A stretch of DNA of 64,000 nucleotides from Paradesertivirga mongoliensis (GTDB lineage: Bacteria; Bacteroidota; Bacteroidia; Sphingobacteriales; Sphingobacteriaceae). Of the stretch, positions 44,498 to 52,595 are shown piece after piece. The stretch is from positions 682,001 to 746,000 of the forward strand of contig NZ_JAFMZO010000003.1 of NCBI RefSeq assembly GCF_024436395.1, written 5' to 3'. Each line of letters opens with the position of its first letter. Positions within the stretch are counted from its first letter, which is position 1. A model generated the notes under the pieces. That model was not told where the DNA came from, did no database searches, and was given only the letters and a program-made list of their open reading frames with translations. The position numbers were made by a program, and so were the translations under genes.

Positions 44498-46942
44498 ATG
44501 ACACAGAACCCTCAACTGGACTTAGCCTCTAACTTCGTCCATTATACCGACAAAAACATCTTCTTAACGGGTAAAGCTGGTACAGGAAAAACCACCTTCT
44601 TACATAATCTTAAAAAATCATCGTTAAAACGGATGGCTGTGGTTGCGCCTACCGGTGTGGCCGCTATAAATGCTGGAGGAGTAACTATACATTCTTTTTT
44701 TCAGCTTCCGTTCGGACCCTTCATTCCTGGCAATAAAGACATACAACTTAAACGCTTCCCAAAGGATAAAATTAACCTGATCAAAAGTCTGGATCTGCTT
44801 GTAATTGATGAAATAAGTATGGTCCGCGCGGATACACTAGACAATATTGACGACGTTTTACGACGATTTAAGGATCATTCGAAACCGTTTGGAGGTTTGC
44901 AATTATTAATGATCGGAGATTTGCATCAGCTTTCACCCGTAGTAAAAGATCAGGATTGGCAGATTTTAAGAGATTACTATTCCAATCTATTTTTCTTCAA
45001 CAGCCGCGCACTCCAAAAAACTTCGCATGTCAGCATAGAATTAAAACATATTTACCGGCAATCCGATTCGTTTTTTATTGATTTATTAAATCGTGTAAGA
45101 GAAAACAGGATTGATCAAGAGGTACTGTCGCAATTAAACAGTCGATATATCAAAGATTTTAAACCTGCTGATGACGAAGGCTATATCACCCTTACTACTC
45201 ATAACAATACAGCAGTGGAAATTAACGAACTGAAGCTGCTTGAAATCAAAGAGAAATCCCACACATTTAAAGCCACGTTGGAGGGAGATTTTCCAGAGTA
45301 TACTTTTCCAACAGCCCTGGAATTGGAAATTAAACCTGGGGCTCAGGTAATGTTTGCTAAGAACGATCCGTCGAAAGACCGGCTCTTTTATAATGGAAAA
45401 ATAGGTAAAGTAAGCAAAATTCAAGATGGAATAATATATGTTAAATGCCCCTCAGATTTAATAGAGATTGCCGTTGAACCGCTCGAATGGAGCAATATCA
45501 AATATGAATTGAATGCCGAAACCAAGGAGGTAACTGAAAAAGTGATCGGCCGGTTTATACAATATCCACTTAAACTTGCATGGGCCATTACTATCCATAA
45601 AAGCCAGGGGCTTACTTTTGAAAAAGCCATTATTGATGCGAATGCTGCTTTTGCGCATGGCCAGGTTTATGTAGCCCTGAGTCGCTGCAAAAGCTTTGAA
45701 GGATTGGTGTTAAAGTCTGAAATCGCGTTTAGCAGTATCCGAACCGATGGAACAGTAGCTACCTACACCAAAGAAGCCAGCAACAATGAACCCGATGACC
45801 GGCATCTTAGAAGTTCGAAATCAGACTTTCAGCGGGCACTATTGTTCGAGTTATTCGACTTCAGCAACATAAAAACAAAATTCTTTTACCTAAAAAAAAC
45901 AGCCGAAGATCACAGCAATTCTGTTAGCGCCAAATTAATAGAGCGTCTGGCAGAAATTAAAAAGTCGGTAGAGGAAGGAATTTATGAGGTTTCGGATGCT
46001 TTTAAAAAACAATTGACCGGCCTGTTCAAACCAGAAGACCTTCCTGAAGAAGACAGTTCCCTGCAACAAAGGGTACAGAAAGCCTGTACTTATTTTATCG
46101 AAAAAATTGACCAGGAGCTTTGGGTACCGATGCAAACGCTAAATATCGAGTCGGATAATAAAGCGGTTCGCACCAGCCTAAAAGACGCATCGGAGGCCTT
46201 GTCGAAAGAAGTCTTTATAAAACAGGGCTTAATGAAAGTAGGCATCGCCGGCTTTAATACTCTATCTTATCTCCAAAACAAGACAAATATAGAACTCGAC
46301 TATATTTCGCTTAGCGCAACCAAGCCTGTAAAAACAACCGAAGCTCCGGAAGAAATTCTCCATGCTGAACTGTTCACCCGCGTAAGAACCTGGCGAAATA
46401 ATCTAGCCAGCGAACAAAACGTTCCTGTTTATATAGTTTTGCCTCAAAAGGCTCTTATAGAGGTTGTAAATAGAATGCCTTCCAGTCGTACCGAACTTGA
46501 AATGATCAAAGGCATCGGTAAAATGAAGGTACAAAGATACGGGGACGAAATCCTCTCGATGATTACCGAATATTGCAACAAAAAGGGCATTCAACGCTCG
46601 GCGATGCAGATCCCGCTGAAGGAAGAGAAAATAAAGGTTGACACCAAACAAATCTCGTTCGATTTATACAAAGAGGGAAAAAGCATTGCTGAAATCGCGG
46701 TCCTGAGAGGCTTCAGCCCGGTAACGATTGAAGGGCATCTCGCCCACTATGTCAGCAGCGGAAAAGTCTCTGTTTTTGATCTGGTATCAAAATTAAAAGT
46801 GGCAAAAATCACAGCCTATCTCTTTGAGAACCCCGGACAAAAAACGGGAGAGGTAAAAGTCGCTTTAGGTGATGAAATTTCTTATGGCGATATTAAAGCT
46901 GTAATGAATCATTTGACCTTTGTAAACGCAGAGCCGGTTTAA
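44498..46942 (+). CDS. Pif1-like superfamily 1 helicase with HRDC and HTH_40 modules
   Basis: 814 residues. AAA/SF1B helicase core: Walker A 'LTGKAGTGKTTFL' (about 23-35), 'APTGVAAINAGGVTIHSFF' (motif Ia, about 48-66), Walker B 'LLVIDEISMV' (about 103-112), 'GDLHQLSPV', and motif VI-like 'HGQVYVALSRCKSFEGL' (about 384-400) after 'AITIHKSQGLTF'. About 630-700 form an HRDC domain ('MIKGIGKMKVQRYGDEIL'), and about 720-770 an HTH_40-type helix-turn-helix ('GKSIAEIAVLRGFSPVTIEG'). This tail matches the tail of RecQ at 4053-6182. Probably unwinds structured DNA such as G-quadruplexes or recombination intermediates. Monocistronic. Confidence 0.9.
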   Translation: MTQNPQLDLASNFVHYTDKNIFLTGKAGTGKTTFLHNLKKSSLKRMAVVAPTGVAAINAGGVTIHSFFQLPFGPFIPGNKDIQLKRFPKDKINLIKSLDLLVIDEISMVRADTLDNIDDVLRRFKDHSKPFGGLQLLMIGDLHQLSPVVKDQDWQILRDYYSNLFFFNSRALQKTSHVSIELKHIYRQSDSFFIDLLNRVRENRIDQEVLSQLNSRYIKDFKPADDEGYITLTTHNNTAVEINELKLLEIKEKSHTFKATLEGDFPEYTFPTALELEIKPGAQVMFAKNDPSKDRLFYNGKIGKVSKIQDGIIYVKCPSDLIEIAVEPLEWSNIKYELNAETKEVTEKVIGRFIQYPLKLAWAITIHKSQGLTFEKAIIDANAAFAHGQVYVALSRCKSFEGLVLKSEIAFSSIRTDGTVATYTKEASNNEPDDRHLRSSKSDFQRALLFELFDFSNIKTKFFYLKKTAEDHSNSVSAKLIERLAEIKKSVEEGIYEVSDAFKKQLTGLFKPEDLPEEDSSLQQRVQKACTYFIEKIDQELWVPMQTLNIESDNKAVRTSLKDASEALSKEVFIKQGLMKVGIAGFNTLSYLQNKTNIELDYISLSATKPVKTTEAPEEILHAELFTRVRTWRNNLASEQNVPVYIVLPQKALIEVVNRMPSSRTELEMIKGIGKMKVQRYGDEILSMITEYCNKKGIQRSAMQIPLKEEKIKVDTKQISFDLYKEGKSIAEIAVLRGFSPVTIEGHLAHYVSSGKVSVFDLVSKLKVAKITAYLFENPGQKTGEVKVALGDEISYGDIKAVMNHLTFVNAEPV

Positions 46943-46945
46943 CAA

Positions 46946-47128
46946 TTAGTCAATCAAAACCCATTGTCTATTAACCAGCTTGAATCGCAGGTATCTGATT
47001 TGCGCATTGGCGACATCCAGATACGGTATAAAGCAAAAATCGTCGTTAGGTTTGGCGTAAAGTTTTATACTCGCTTTTGCTTGCTTTTGAAGTGTTATCT
47101 CGTCAATTCCTTTGGTTTTCAAAATCAT
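46946..47128 (-). CDS. Possible small protein, 60 residues
   Basis: 'MILKTKGIDEITLQKQAKAS' to 'LVNRQWVLID'. Start codon preceded by AAAGGGGAG with 5-bp spacing, a strong Shine-Dalgarno for this genome. Balanced amino-acid composition with aromatic and charged residues, not the biased look of a shadow ORF. It converges on the Pif1-like gene with only 3 bp between stops. No family recognised. Confidence 0.45.
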   Translation of the reverse strand: MILKTKGIDEITLQKQAKASIKLYAKPNDDFCFIPYLDVANAQIRYLRFKLVNRQWVLID

Positions 47129-47394
47129 CTCATCTCCCCTTTCCTACCTGTAAGTACGATAATTATTACGGTTTGGTCTCTCCAAGGTTATTTTTTTTCA
47201 AAATTTTGTAATCAGTTCTTATGATATCGAAGAATCGCAAGAGAACGATACACATCCACAAGCGTTTATTAAGGGATGTCTGATCGAGATGGAATAGCCG
47301 CTTAATTTTCTCTGCGATTTTCGGAACAGGTTAAGAGAACCGGCGGTAAGACAGCCGTCCATCATAATGAAATCAAGAGCCTGAATCTAAGAGA

Positions 47395-49377
47395 CTAACG
47401 AATCAAGGGTGCTCGCCATACATCGTTATTGCTGTTATGATCAGGAAGAACATGGTCAGGATCTGAGGTCACCGATACAATTTCTTCTGTAGAGGGATAT
47501 TGGAAAGTCCAGCTTGTATTACGCTGCCAAACTTCAACCGGCAAAGTAATCCGGGATTTGTTCCCGCTTTTGGTTCTAATTTCCAGAATCATAGGAAAAG
47601 GCATTTTCTCCAGATTTTCCACAGTGATCAGGGCACCGTTTGCCGCATTCCCTTTCACATACTCAACTCCGGCGACGGCCTGATCGAGGCGCCAATTATC
47701 TAAGAACCAGCCGCGCCAAAACCATGCTAAGTTTTCACCAGAAACATTTTCCATTGTTCTAAAAAAATCATCAGGCGACGGATGTTTATAAGCCCACCTT
47801 TCTATATAGGTTTTAAAAGCACGGTCGAATCTTTCTGGCCCAAGAATTTGTTCACGGAGCAATAAAAGTCCAATGGATGGCTTATAATATGCCAGAAGTC
47901 CTATGTTCGACTCCTTCATATTATCCGGGCTTGTCATTACAGGCTCAAGCTTTGGGTTTGTAATAATATCAGCCCATTGGTGCATATCGCGTGGCTTTAC
48001 TTTATACTCGCCTTTATTAAACAATTCGGTAGTAATTGTATTTAAAAGCATATTAAAACCTTCGTCCATCCAGGCATGCACACGCTCGTTAGACCCAACG
48101 ATCATCGGAAACCATGTATGGCCAAACTCATGATCAGTAACATTCCATAACGATGCGTTTTTATCCTTCCAATCGCAGAACACAATCCCCGGATATTCCA
48201 TCCCGCTCACAATTCCTGCTACATTAATGGCAGTAGGATAAGGATAAGTTGTCCATTTGTTCGAGTTTAGCTCCACCGAAGCTTTGGTATATTCTGTCGA
48301 TCTGCCCCAGGAGTTATTACTGTCACTTTCTACCGGATATGCAGAAATTGCAAGGGAATTTTTCCCTTCCGGCAAATTAATCTTAGCTGCATCTATCACA
48401 AACGCAGCCGACGAGGCCCAGGCGAAATCCCTTGAATTCTGAATTCTGAACTTCCAGATCAATTCATTCTTACCGGTTGGCCGGGATGCAGGGTTTCTCA
48501 CTTCATTTGAGGAACGAATCGCAACCGTCTTGTCGCTTTTGGCCGCTTCCTCCCAAAGTCGTTGCTGCGCATTAGTGTAAACTTCTTTTGGGTTAAGCAG
48601 TTCGCCGGATGCTACTACAATATGGCTCGCGGGCGCGGTGATGTTTACATTAAAATCGCCGTATTCCAGATAAAATTCACTTGGCCCCACGTAGGGTATC
48701 ACGTTCCAGCCAACAAGATCATCATAAACATACATTCTTGGATACCATTGTGCGACAGTGAATATTTTGCCATTCTTCGTATCCAATATCCCCATACGAT
48801 CCGAACCGGAATTAGGAGAAATGAACGAAAAGTCAACTTTAAACTTCAGCTGTCCGCCTTTTGCCTTCAGCTGCGACGGCAGGAAAACCTGCATGCGGGT
48901 ATCAGTAATAGTAAAGCGAAGATCAGTTTCGGTTGGCAACAGTAATCGCACAGACTTGATCTTAAAGCCAGCATCGAATTTTTGTCCTTTCGCACTGCTC
49001 CGGCTTCCGGCAATCGGGATGATTGAACTTCCCTTCGAACCTTGCTTATAAAGATTTTGCTCCAACTGCATCCATAAAAACTCAAGGTTATCCGGACTGT
49101 TATTGGTATAAGTTATTACTTCAGACCCCGAAATCTCATTCGTTTTATCATTAAGCCTGACATCGATCTGATAATCTGCCCGATTTTGCCAGTAGGGGGG
49201 TCCCGGCATACCACTGGCGGTCCGGTATTGATTGCCATTGTTGGTATAAAACAGCGGACCGAAGGCCTCTGTATATTGATACTTCCCCTTGCCTGGGGTG
49301 TTGCTTACTTCCTGAGCAAACGACTGCGTTATTAAGAAAATCAGTAATAAGGCAGTAATAGATCTCAATCTGAACAT
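47395..49377 (-). CDS. M1 family metallopeptidase, secreted
   Basis: 660 residues. Signal peptide about 1-21 ('ALLLIFLITQSFAQE'). N-terminal beta saddle domain, then gluzincin zinc site 'VTDHEFGHTWFPM' (HEXXH, about 410) with the third ligand Glu in 'HAWMDEGFN' 18 residues further. Aminopeptidase N-like; probably periplasmic or surface peptide degradation. The usual GAMEN exopeptidase motif is replaced by 'VSGMEYPGIVF', common in this Bacteroidota subgroup. The 266-bp region downstream shows no feature I recognise. Confidence 0.92.
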   Translation of the reverse strand: MFRLRSITALLLIFLITQSFAQEVSNTPGKGKYQYTEAFGPLFYTNNGNQYRTASGMPGPPYWQNRADYQIDVRLNDKTNEISGSEVITYTNNSPDNLEFLWMQLEQNLYKQGSKGSSIIPIAGSRSSAKGQKFDAGFKIKSVRLLLPTETDLRFTITDTRMQVFLPSQLKAKGGQLKFKVDFSFISPNSGSDRMGILDTKNGKIFTVAQWYPRMYVYDDLVGWNVIPYVGPSEFYLEYGDFNVNITAPASHIVVASGELLNPKEVYTNAQQRLWEEAAKSDKTVAIRSSNEVRNPASRPTGKNELIWKFRIQNSRDFAWASSAAFVIDAAKINLPEGKNSLAISAYPVESDSNNSWGRSTEYTKASVELNSNKWTTYPYPTAINVAGIVSGMEYPGIVFCDWKDKNASLWNVTDHEFGHTWFPMIVGSNERVHAWMDEGFNMLLNTITTELFNKGEYKVKPRDMHQWADIITNPKLEPVMTSPDNMKESNIGLLAYYKPSIGLLLLREQILGPERFDRAFKTYIERWAYKHPSPDDFFRTMENVSGENLAWFWRGWFLDNWRLDQAVAGVEYVKGNAANGALITVENLEKMPFPMILEIRTKSGNKSRITLPVEVWQRNTSWTFQYPSTEEIVSVTSDPDHVLPDHNSNNDVWRAPLIR

Positions 49378-49483
49378 AATTGGTTAAAACGGTATAACAA
49401 AATAGTACTCTGGCCGAAAGCGGTCACGAAACTCACCTTTGCAGCTACGGATTTATCTTAAAGTCAGATTTAATGTAATTGTT

Positions 49484-49828
49484 TTAAGCTATGAAGCCGG
49501 CATATGCCGCTTCGTCAAAGCCGAGTATTATATTGTTCGCCCCCTCTATCACCGGACGTTTAATTATTGATGTTTTTTCCTGCATTAATTTAAATGCATC
49601 TGCCTTATTCTGTATTTGATTTTGAACTTCGGGACCGAGTTTTTTCCATGTAGTGCCACGCTTATTTAGCAAGGGCTCCCAGCCTGTTTGAGCCGACCAT
49701 TCCTCCAGCTTCTCTTCAGACACTCCAAACTTTTTAAAATCATGGAACTCATAGGACACCTGATGATCATCCAACCATTTCAGCGCTTTCTTAACTGTAT
49801 CGCAATTTTTAATTCCGTAAACTTTCAT
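49484..49828 (-). CDS. ArsC/Spx-family thioredoxin-fold reductase
   Basis: 114 residues. 'MKVYGIKNCDTVKKALKWL' with a single active Cys (residue 9-10 region), 'FHDFKKFGVSEEKLEEW' and 'IIKRPVIEG' are characteristic of the YffB-like ArsC family. Likely a glutathione- or thiol-dependent reductase of unknown substrate; no arsenic genes nearby. A -7 motif TATTTTTG (49852-49845, minus strand) lies 17 bp upstream. Confidence 0.88.
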   Translation of the reverse strand: MKVYGIKNCDTVKKALKWLDDHQVSYEFHDFKKFGVSEEKLEEWSAQTGWEPLLNKRGTTWKKLGPEVQNQIQNKADAFKLMQEKTSIIKRPVIEGANNIILGFDEAAYAGFIA

Positions 49829-49925
49829 ATTGATATTAATCAGGCAAAAATAGTGGATTTATTGAACTTAACCTGTCTCCGAAATGAACATTGAATTGTC
49901 CTGCCAATAGATACTCTTGCAATAA

Positions 49926-50492
49926 TCAAGCTTTATTATTAAACCTTGTCATGGTAAGTTCAGCGCCAACGCTTACAAAACTTTCGATCATTTCTATCGA
50001 CCGGTCGATTAAACCTGGCAAAGCCGGTTGTTCGTCATCATCAAAACTACTCAACACATAGTCAACCTGACGACCTTTAGGGTAACTATCTCCAATGCCA
50101 AAACGCAAACGTGCATAGTTAGAATGACCGAGGGTAGCTTCAATGCTTTTCAGTCCATTATGGCCAGCATTGCTGCCCTTAGGTTTAAGTTTAACCGAAC
50201 CAAATGGAATGGCAATATCATCCACAATTACAATAACATTTTCAACTGGTATTTTCAACTCCTGCATCCAGTAATTCAGGGCCTTGCCACTCAGGTTCAT
50301 ATAAGTGGTGGGCTTGATTATATGAATACCTTTACCCCTAAAGCTAAATTCGGCATAATACGCTAAACGCATATTAGAAAAGCTTGAAGCGGCTTTTTTT
50401 GCTAAGGCATCGGCAACCATAAAGCCTATATTATGACGTGTATCGGCATATTCTGAACCGATGTTTCCTAAACCTACAATAAGAAATTTCAT
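49926..50492 (-). CDS. pth: Peptidyl-tRNA hydrolase
   Basis: 188 residues. Recycles peptidyl-tRNA released by abortive translation. 'LIVGLGNIGSEYADTRHNIG' with catalytic His (about residue 20), 'KPTTYMNLSGKAL' and 'DDIAIPFGSVKLKPKGSNAG' are diagnostic. ATG at 50492 is chosen over a TTG two codons upstream. It starts 8 bp after the end of the heptamer array at 50500-50562 (reading on the minus strand). Confidence 0.97.
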   Translation of the reverse strand: MKFLIVGLGNIGSEYADTRHNIGFMVADALAKKAASSFSNMRLAYYAEFSFRGKGIHIIKPTTYMNLSGKALNYWMQELKIPVENVIVIVDDIAIPFGSVKLKPKGSNAGHNGLKSIEATLGHSNYARLRFGIGDSYPKGRQVDYVLSSFDDDEQPALPGLIDRSIEMIESFVSVGAELTMTRFNNKA

Positions 50493-50499
50493 ATTCAAA

Positions 50500-50562
50500 G
50501 GTAAGTGGTGAAAGGTGAAAGCAGAAAGGTTAAAGACGGAAGGTTAGAGGTTAAAGCAGAGC
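50500..50562. repeat. Nine-copy degenerate heptamer array between rplY and pth
   Basis: GGTAAGT, GGTGAAA, GGTGAAA, GCAGAAA, GGTTAAA, GACGGAA, GGTTAGA, GGTTAAA, GCAGAGC: nine units in unbroken 7-bp register, consensus GGTKARA. This is the clearest example of the intergenic heptamer class in the window. Confidence 0.85.
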
Positions 50563-50569
50563 TAAAACA

Positions 50570-50597
50570 AAAAAGCTCCCTTTTCGGGGAGCTTTTT
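50570..50597 (-). terminator. Rho-independent terminator of rplY
   Basis: 11-bp stem AAAAAGCTCCC/GGGAGCTTTTT with TTTTCG loop, T-run on the minus strand, 33 bp after the rplY stop. Confidence 0.88.
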
Positions 50598-50629
50598 CTA
50601 CTTTTCTCTCTTCGAGAGAATAAACGAAT

Positions 50630-51211
50630 TTATTTTCCTTTAGCTGCTTCCTGCTCTGCTTGTCTTAAAGCACGTGAAGTAGTCACAGATACGATGGTAT
50701 CCTCAGGAGTATTAGTAATTTCAAATTTCTCGAATTTCAAATCACGTACACGTACAGATTTACCAACTTCTAAAGGCTCAATGCTTACTTCAACATATTG
50801 AGGCATATCTTTAGTTAAAGCTTTAACACGTAACTTACGTAGTTTTTGTACAAGCTTACCACCCATTTTAACACCTGGAGAAGTTCCGGTTAACTTAACC
50901 GGTATTTGCATTACCAAAGGTTTGTTTTGATCTAACTGGAAAAAGTCGACGTGTAAGACTTCTTCAGTCAAAGGATGAAATTGTGCGTCTTGAAGAATTG
51001 CCTGTACTTTTTGTCCGGCAACATCAAGATCAACAAACATCACATCTGCAGAATAGATTAGATCTTTCAAAGATGTTTTTTCAACTGCGAAATGCAATTG
51101 TTCTTTTCCGCCATACAAAACTGCCGGTACTTTTCCCTGGTAACGCAGCTCTTTAGCATCGCGTTTCCCTACGTTCTCTCTCGGAGAACCGCTAATAGCG
51201 ATAGAGTTCAT
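50630..51211 (-). CDS. rplY: 50S ribosomal protein L25 (general stress protein Ctc type)
   Basis: 193 residues. N-terminal L25 domain (about 1-92; 'LRYQGKVPAVLYGGKEQLHF') binding 5S rRNA and a C-terminal TL5/CTC beta domain (about 95-180), followed by an acidic Gln/Glu tail. Lies downstream of prs, the common prs-rplY-pth order, although an intervening terminator and repeats suggest partial uncoupling. Confidence 0.96.
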   Translation of the reverse strand: MNSIAISGSPRENVGKRDAKELRYQGKVPAVLYGGKEQLHFAVEKTSLKDLIYSADVMFVDLDVAGQKVQAILQDAQFHPLTEEVLHVDFFQLDQNKPLVMQIPVKLTGTSPGVKMGGKLVQKLRKLRVKALTKDMPQYVEVSIEPLEVGKSVRVRDLKFEKFEITNTPEDTIVSVTTSRALRQAEQEAAKGK

Positions 51212-51218
51212 GATAATT

Positions 51219-51298
51219 AAATTAAAAAGTGAAAATTAAAATATGCTTTGGCACATTCAGTCGTCTTGACTTCTGAATTACCTTTTTACTTATTCTTC
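51219..51298. repeat. Inverted pair of heptamer blocks, prs-rplY spacer
   Basis: Left block AAATTAA, AAAGTGA, AAATTAA, AATATGC (51219-51246). Right block TCTTGAC, TTCTGAA, TTACCTT, TTTACTT, ATTCTTC (51264-51298), whose complement reads AAGTAAA, AAGGTAA and so on. The left block is nearly identical to the one before rpsH (AAATTAA, AAAGTCA...). It slightly overlaps the prs stop. Confidence 0.65.
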
Positions 51299-52237
51299 TA
51301 CTCTAAACAGATCTGAAATAGATCCGTGCTCATTCACATTGGTTATCGCCTTTGCAAACAAGTCGGCCGTTGAAAGCACCCTGATTTTTGCAGACTCCTG
51401 TTTCAATGGAATTGTATTTGTTACGATCAATTCTGCCAACTGAGAATTCTCTATCGTTTCGTAAGCCTTACCCGATAAAACCGGATGCGTACAAACCGCT
51501 CTCACACTATTAGCTCCATTCTCCATAATGAGTCCGGCAGCTTTAGAAAGTGTACCAGCAGTATCGCAGATGTCGTCAATTAATACAACATCCCGGCCAG
51601 CAACATCACCAATGATAGACATCGATTCTATTTCGTTGGCGCGCTTCCGCCGCTTATCACATATCACCACTTCAGCATTAAAGTATTTTGCAAAAGTACG
51701 TGCCCGGTAAGAGCCGCCCATGTCCGGAGATGCGATAGTCAAATTAGGCAAGTTCAAGCTCCTTATATACGGAACAAAAATCACCGATGCATCCAGGTGG
51801 TCAACAGGAATATCAAAAAATCCTTGTATTTGCGCTGCATGCAAATCCATTGTCATAATCCGGTGCGCACCCGATGCCACTATAAGATTGGCAAATAATT
51901 TAGCACCTATAGCAACACGCGGTTTGTCTTTTCTGTCTTGCCTTGCCATTCCAAAATATGGAATCACTACCGTGATATAATGGGCTGATGCACGTTTAGC
52001 TGCATCCGTTAGCAACAGCAGTTCGATCAGGTTATCATAAGGCTGACAAGTGGATTGAATTAAAAAAACGTCACAACCACGAACAGTTTCATCAAAAGAC
52101 GGTTGAATTTCGCCATCACTGAACCTAGCCACCGTAAGGTCGCCTAACTCTCTACCATAAGCCTTAGCTATTTTATCGGCAAGTTCGGTTGTACCAGAAC
52201 CTGCAAATAATTTAACCGGATTAAACTGTAATGGCAT
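51290..52237 (-). CDS. prs: Ribose-phosphate pyrophosphokinase
   Basis: 315 residues. Makes PRPP from ribose 5-phosphate and ATP for nucleotide, His and Trp synthesis. 'KLFAGSGTTELADKIAKAYG' start, catalytic flexible loop 'ICDKRRKRANEIE' (about 197-209) and PRPP loop 'VLIDDICDTAGTLSKAA' (about 220-236) are visible. Class I length. Downstream of tRNA-Gln. Confidence 0.97.
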   Translation of the reverse strand: MPLQFNPVKLFAGSGTTELADKIAKAYGRELGDLTVARFSDGEIQPSFDETVRGCDVFLIQSTCQPYDNLIELLLLTDAAKRASAHYITVVIPYFGMARQDRKDKPRVAIGAKLFANLIVASGAHRIMTMDLHAAQIQGFFDIPVDHLDASVIFVPYIRSLNLPNLTIASPDMGGSYRARTFAKYFNAEVVICDKRRKRANEIESMSIIGDVAGRDVVLIDDICDTAGTLSKAAGLIMENGANSVRAVCTHPVLSGKAYETIENSQLAELIVTNTIPLKQESAKIRVLSTADLFAKAITNVNEHGSISDLFRVEE

Positions 52238-52241
52238 AATT

Positions 52242-52305
52242 AATTTCGGATTTTGAGGATTTTAACTTCAGAATATAATAAGAGCATTTATTGCTATCCG
52301 AAATT
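52242..52305. repeat. Inverted word repeat between tRNA-Gln and prs
   Basis: AATTTCGGAT (52242-52251) and its perfect reverse complement ATCCGAAATT (52296-52305) flank shorter related words (ATTTTGA, GGATTTT / ATTCGGA, ATTTTAA) spaced about 7 bp. Same general style as the other arrays. Confidence 0.5.
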
Positions 52306-52318
52306 CGGAATTTTAATG

Positions 52319-52389
52319 TTGCCCGACCTGGATTCGAACCAAGACAAACGGTACCAAAAACCGTCGTACTACCTTTATACTATCGGGCA
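52319..52389 (-). tRNA. tRNA-Gln (anticodon UUG)
   Basis: 71 nt. Acceptor stem TGCCCGA/TCGGGCA, anticodon arm ACGGT-TTTTGGT-ACCGT giving anticodon TTG (Gln), T-arm CTTGG-TTCGAAT-CCAGG, discriminator A. CCA is not encoded. Confidence 0.95.
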
Positions 52390-52399
52390 ATCTCCCTAA

Positions 52400-52461
52400 C
52401 AAAAGTATCCTTTTGAACGGGTGTGCAAATATAGAGCGATAAAATTAGAAGTGCAAAAGTA
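52400..52461 (-). promoter_or_regulatory. Overlapping tandem promoters for tRNA-Gln
   Basis: On the minus strand TACTTTTG (52407-52400) ends 10 bp before the tRNA, with TTTG 18 bp upstream (52429-52426). That TTTG is itself the end of a second -7 element TATATTTG (52433-52426), with a TTTG 20 bp further (52457-52454) that in turn ends another TACTTTTG (52461-52454). One element thus serves as -7 and -33 at once. Confidence 0.7.
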
Positions 52462-52595
52462 TTTTGAATTTTAATTTTATCAGTCATTAACGGAAATCTT
52501 AAAAAATGTTAAACGCCAACATTCAGGTTGCTATTTAAATACTTATCACTATTTTCGGCTTCAATTATTCGTTTGACGAGCTTTTCTACAAATAT

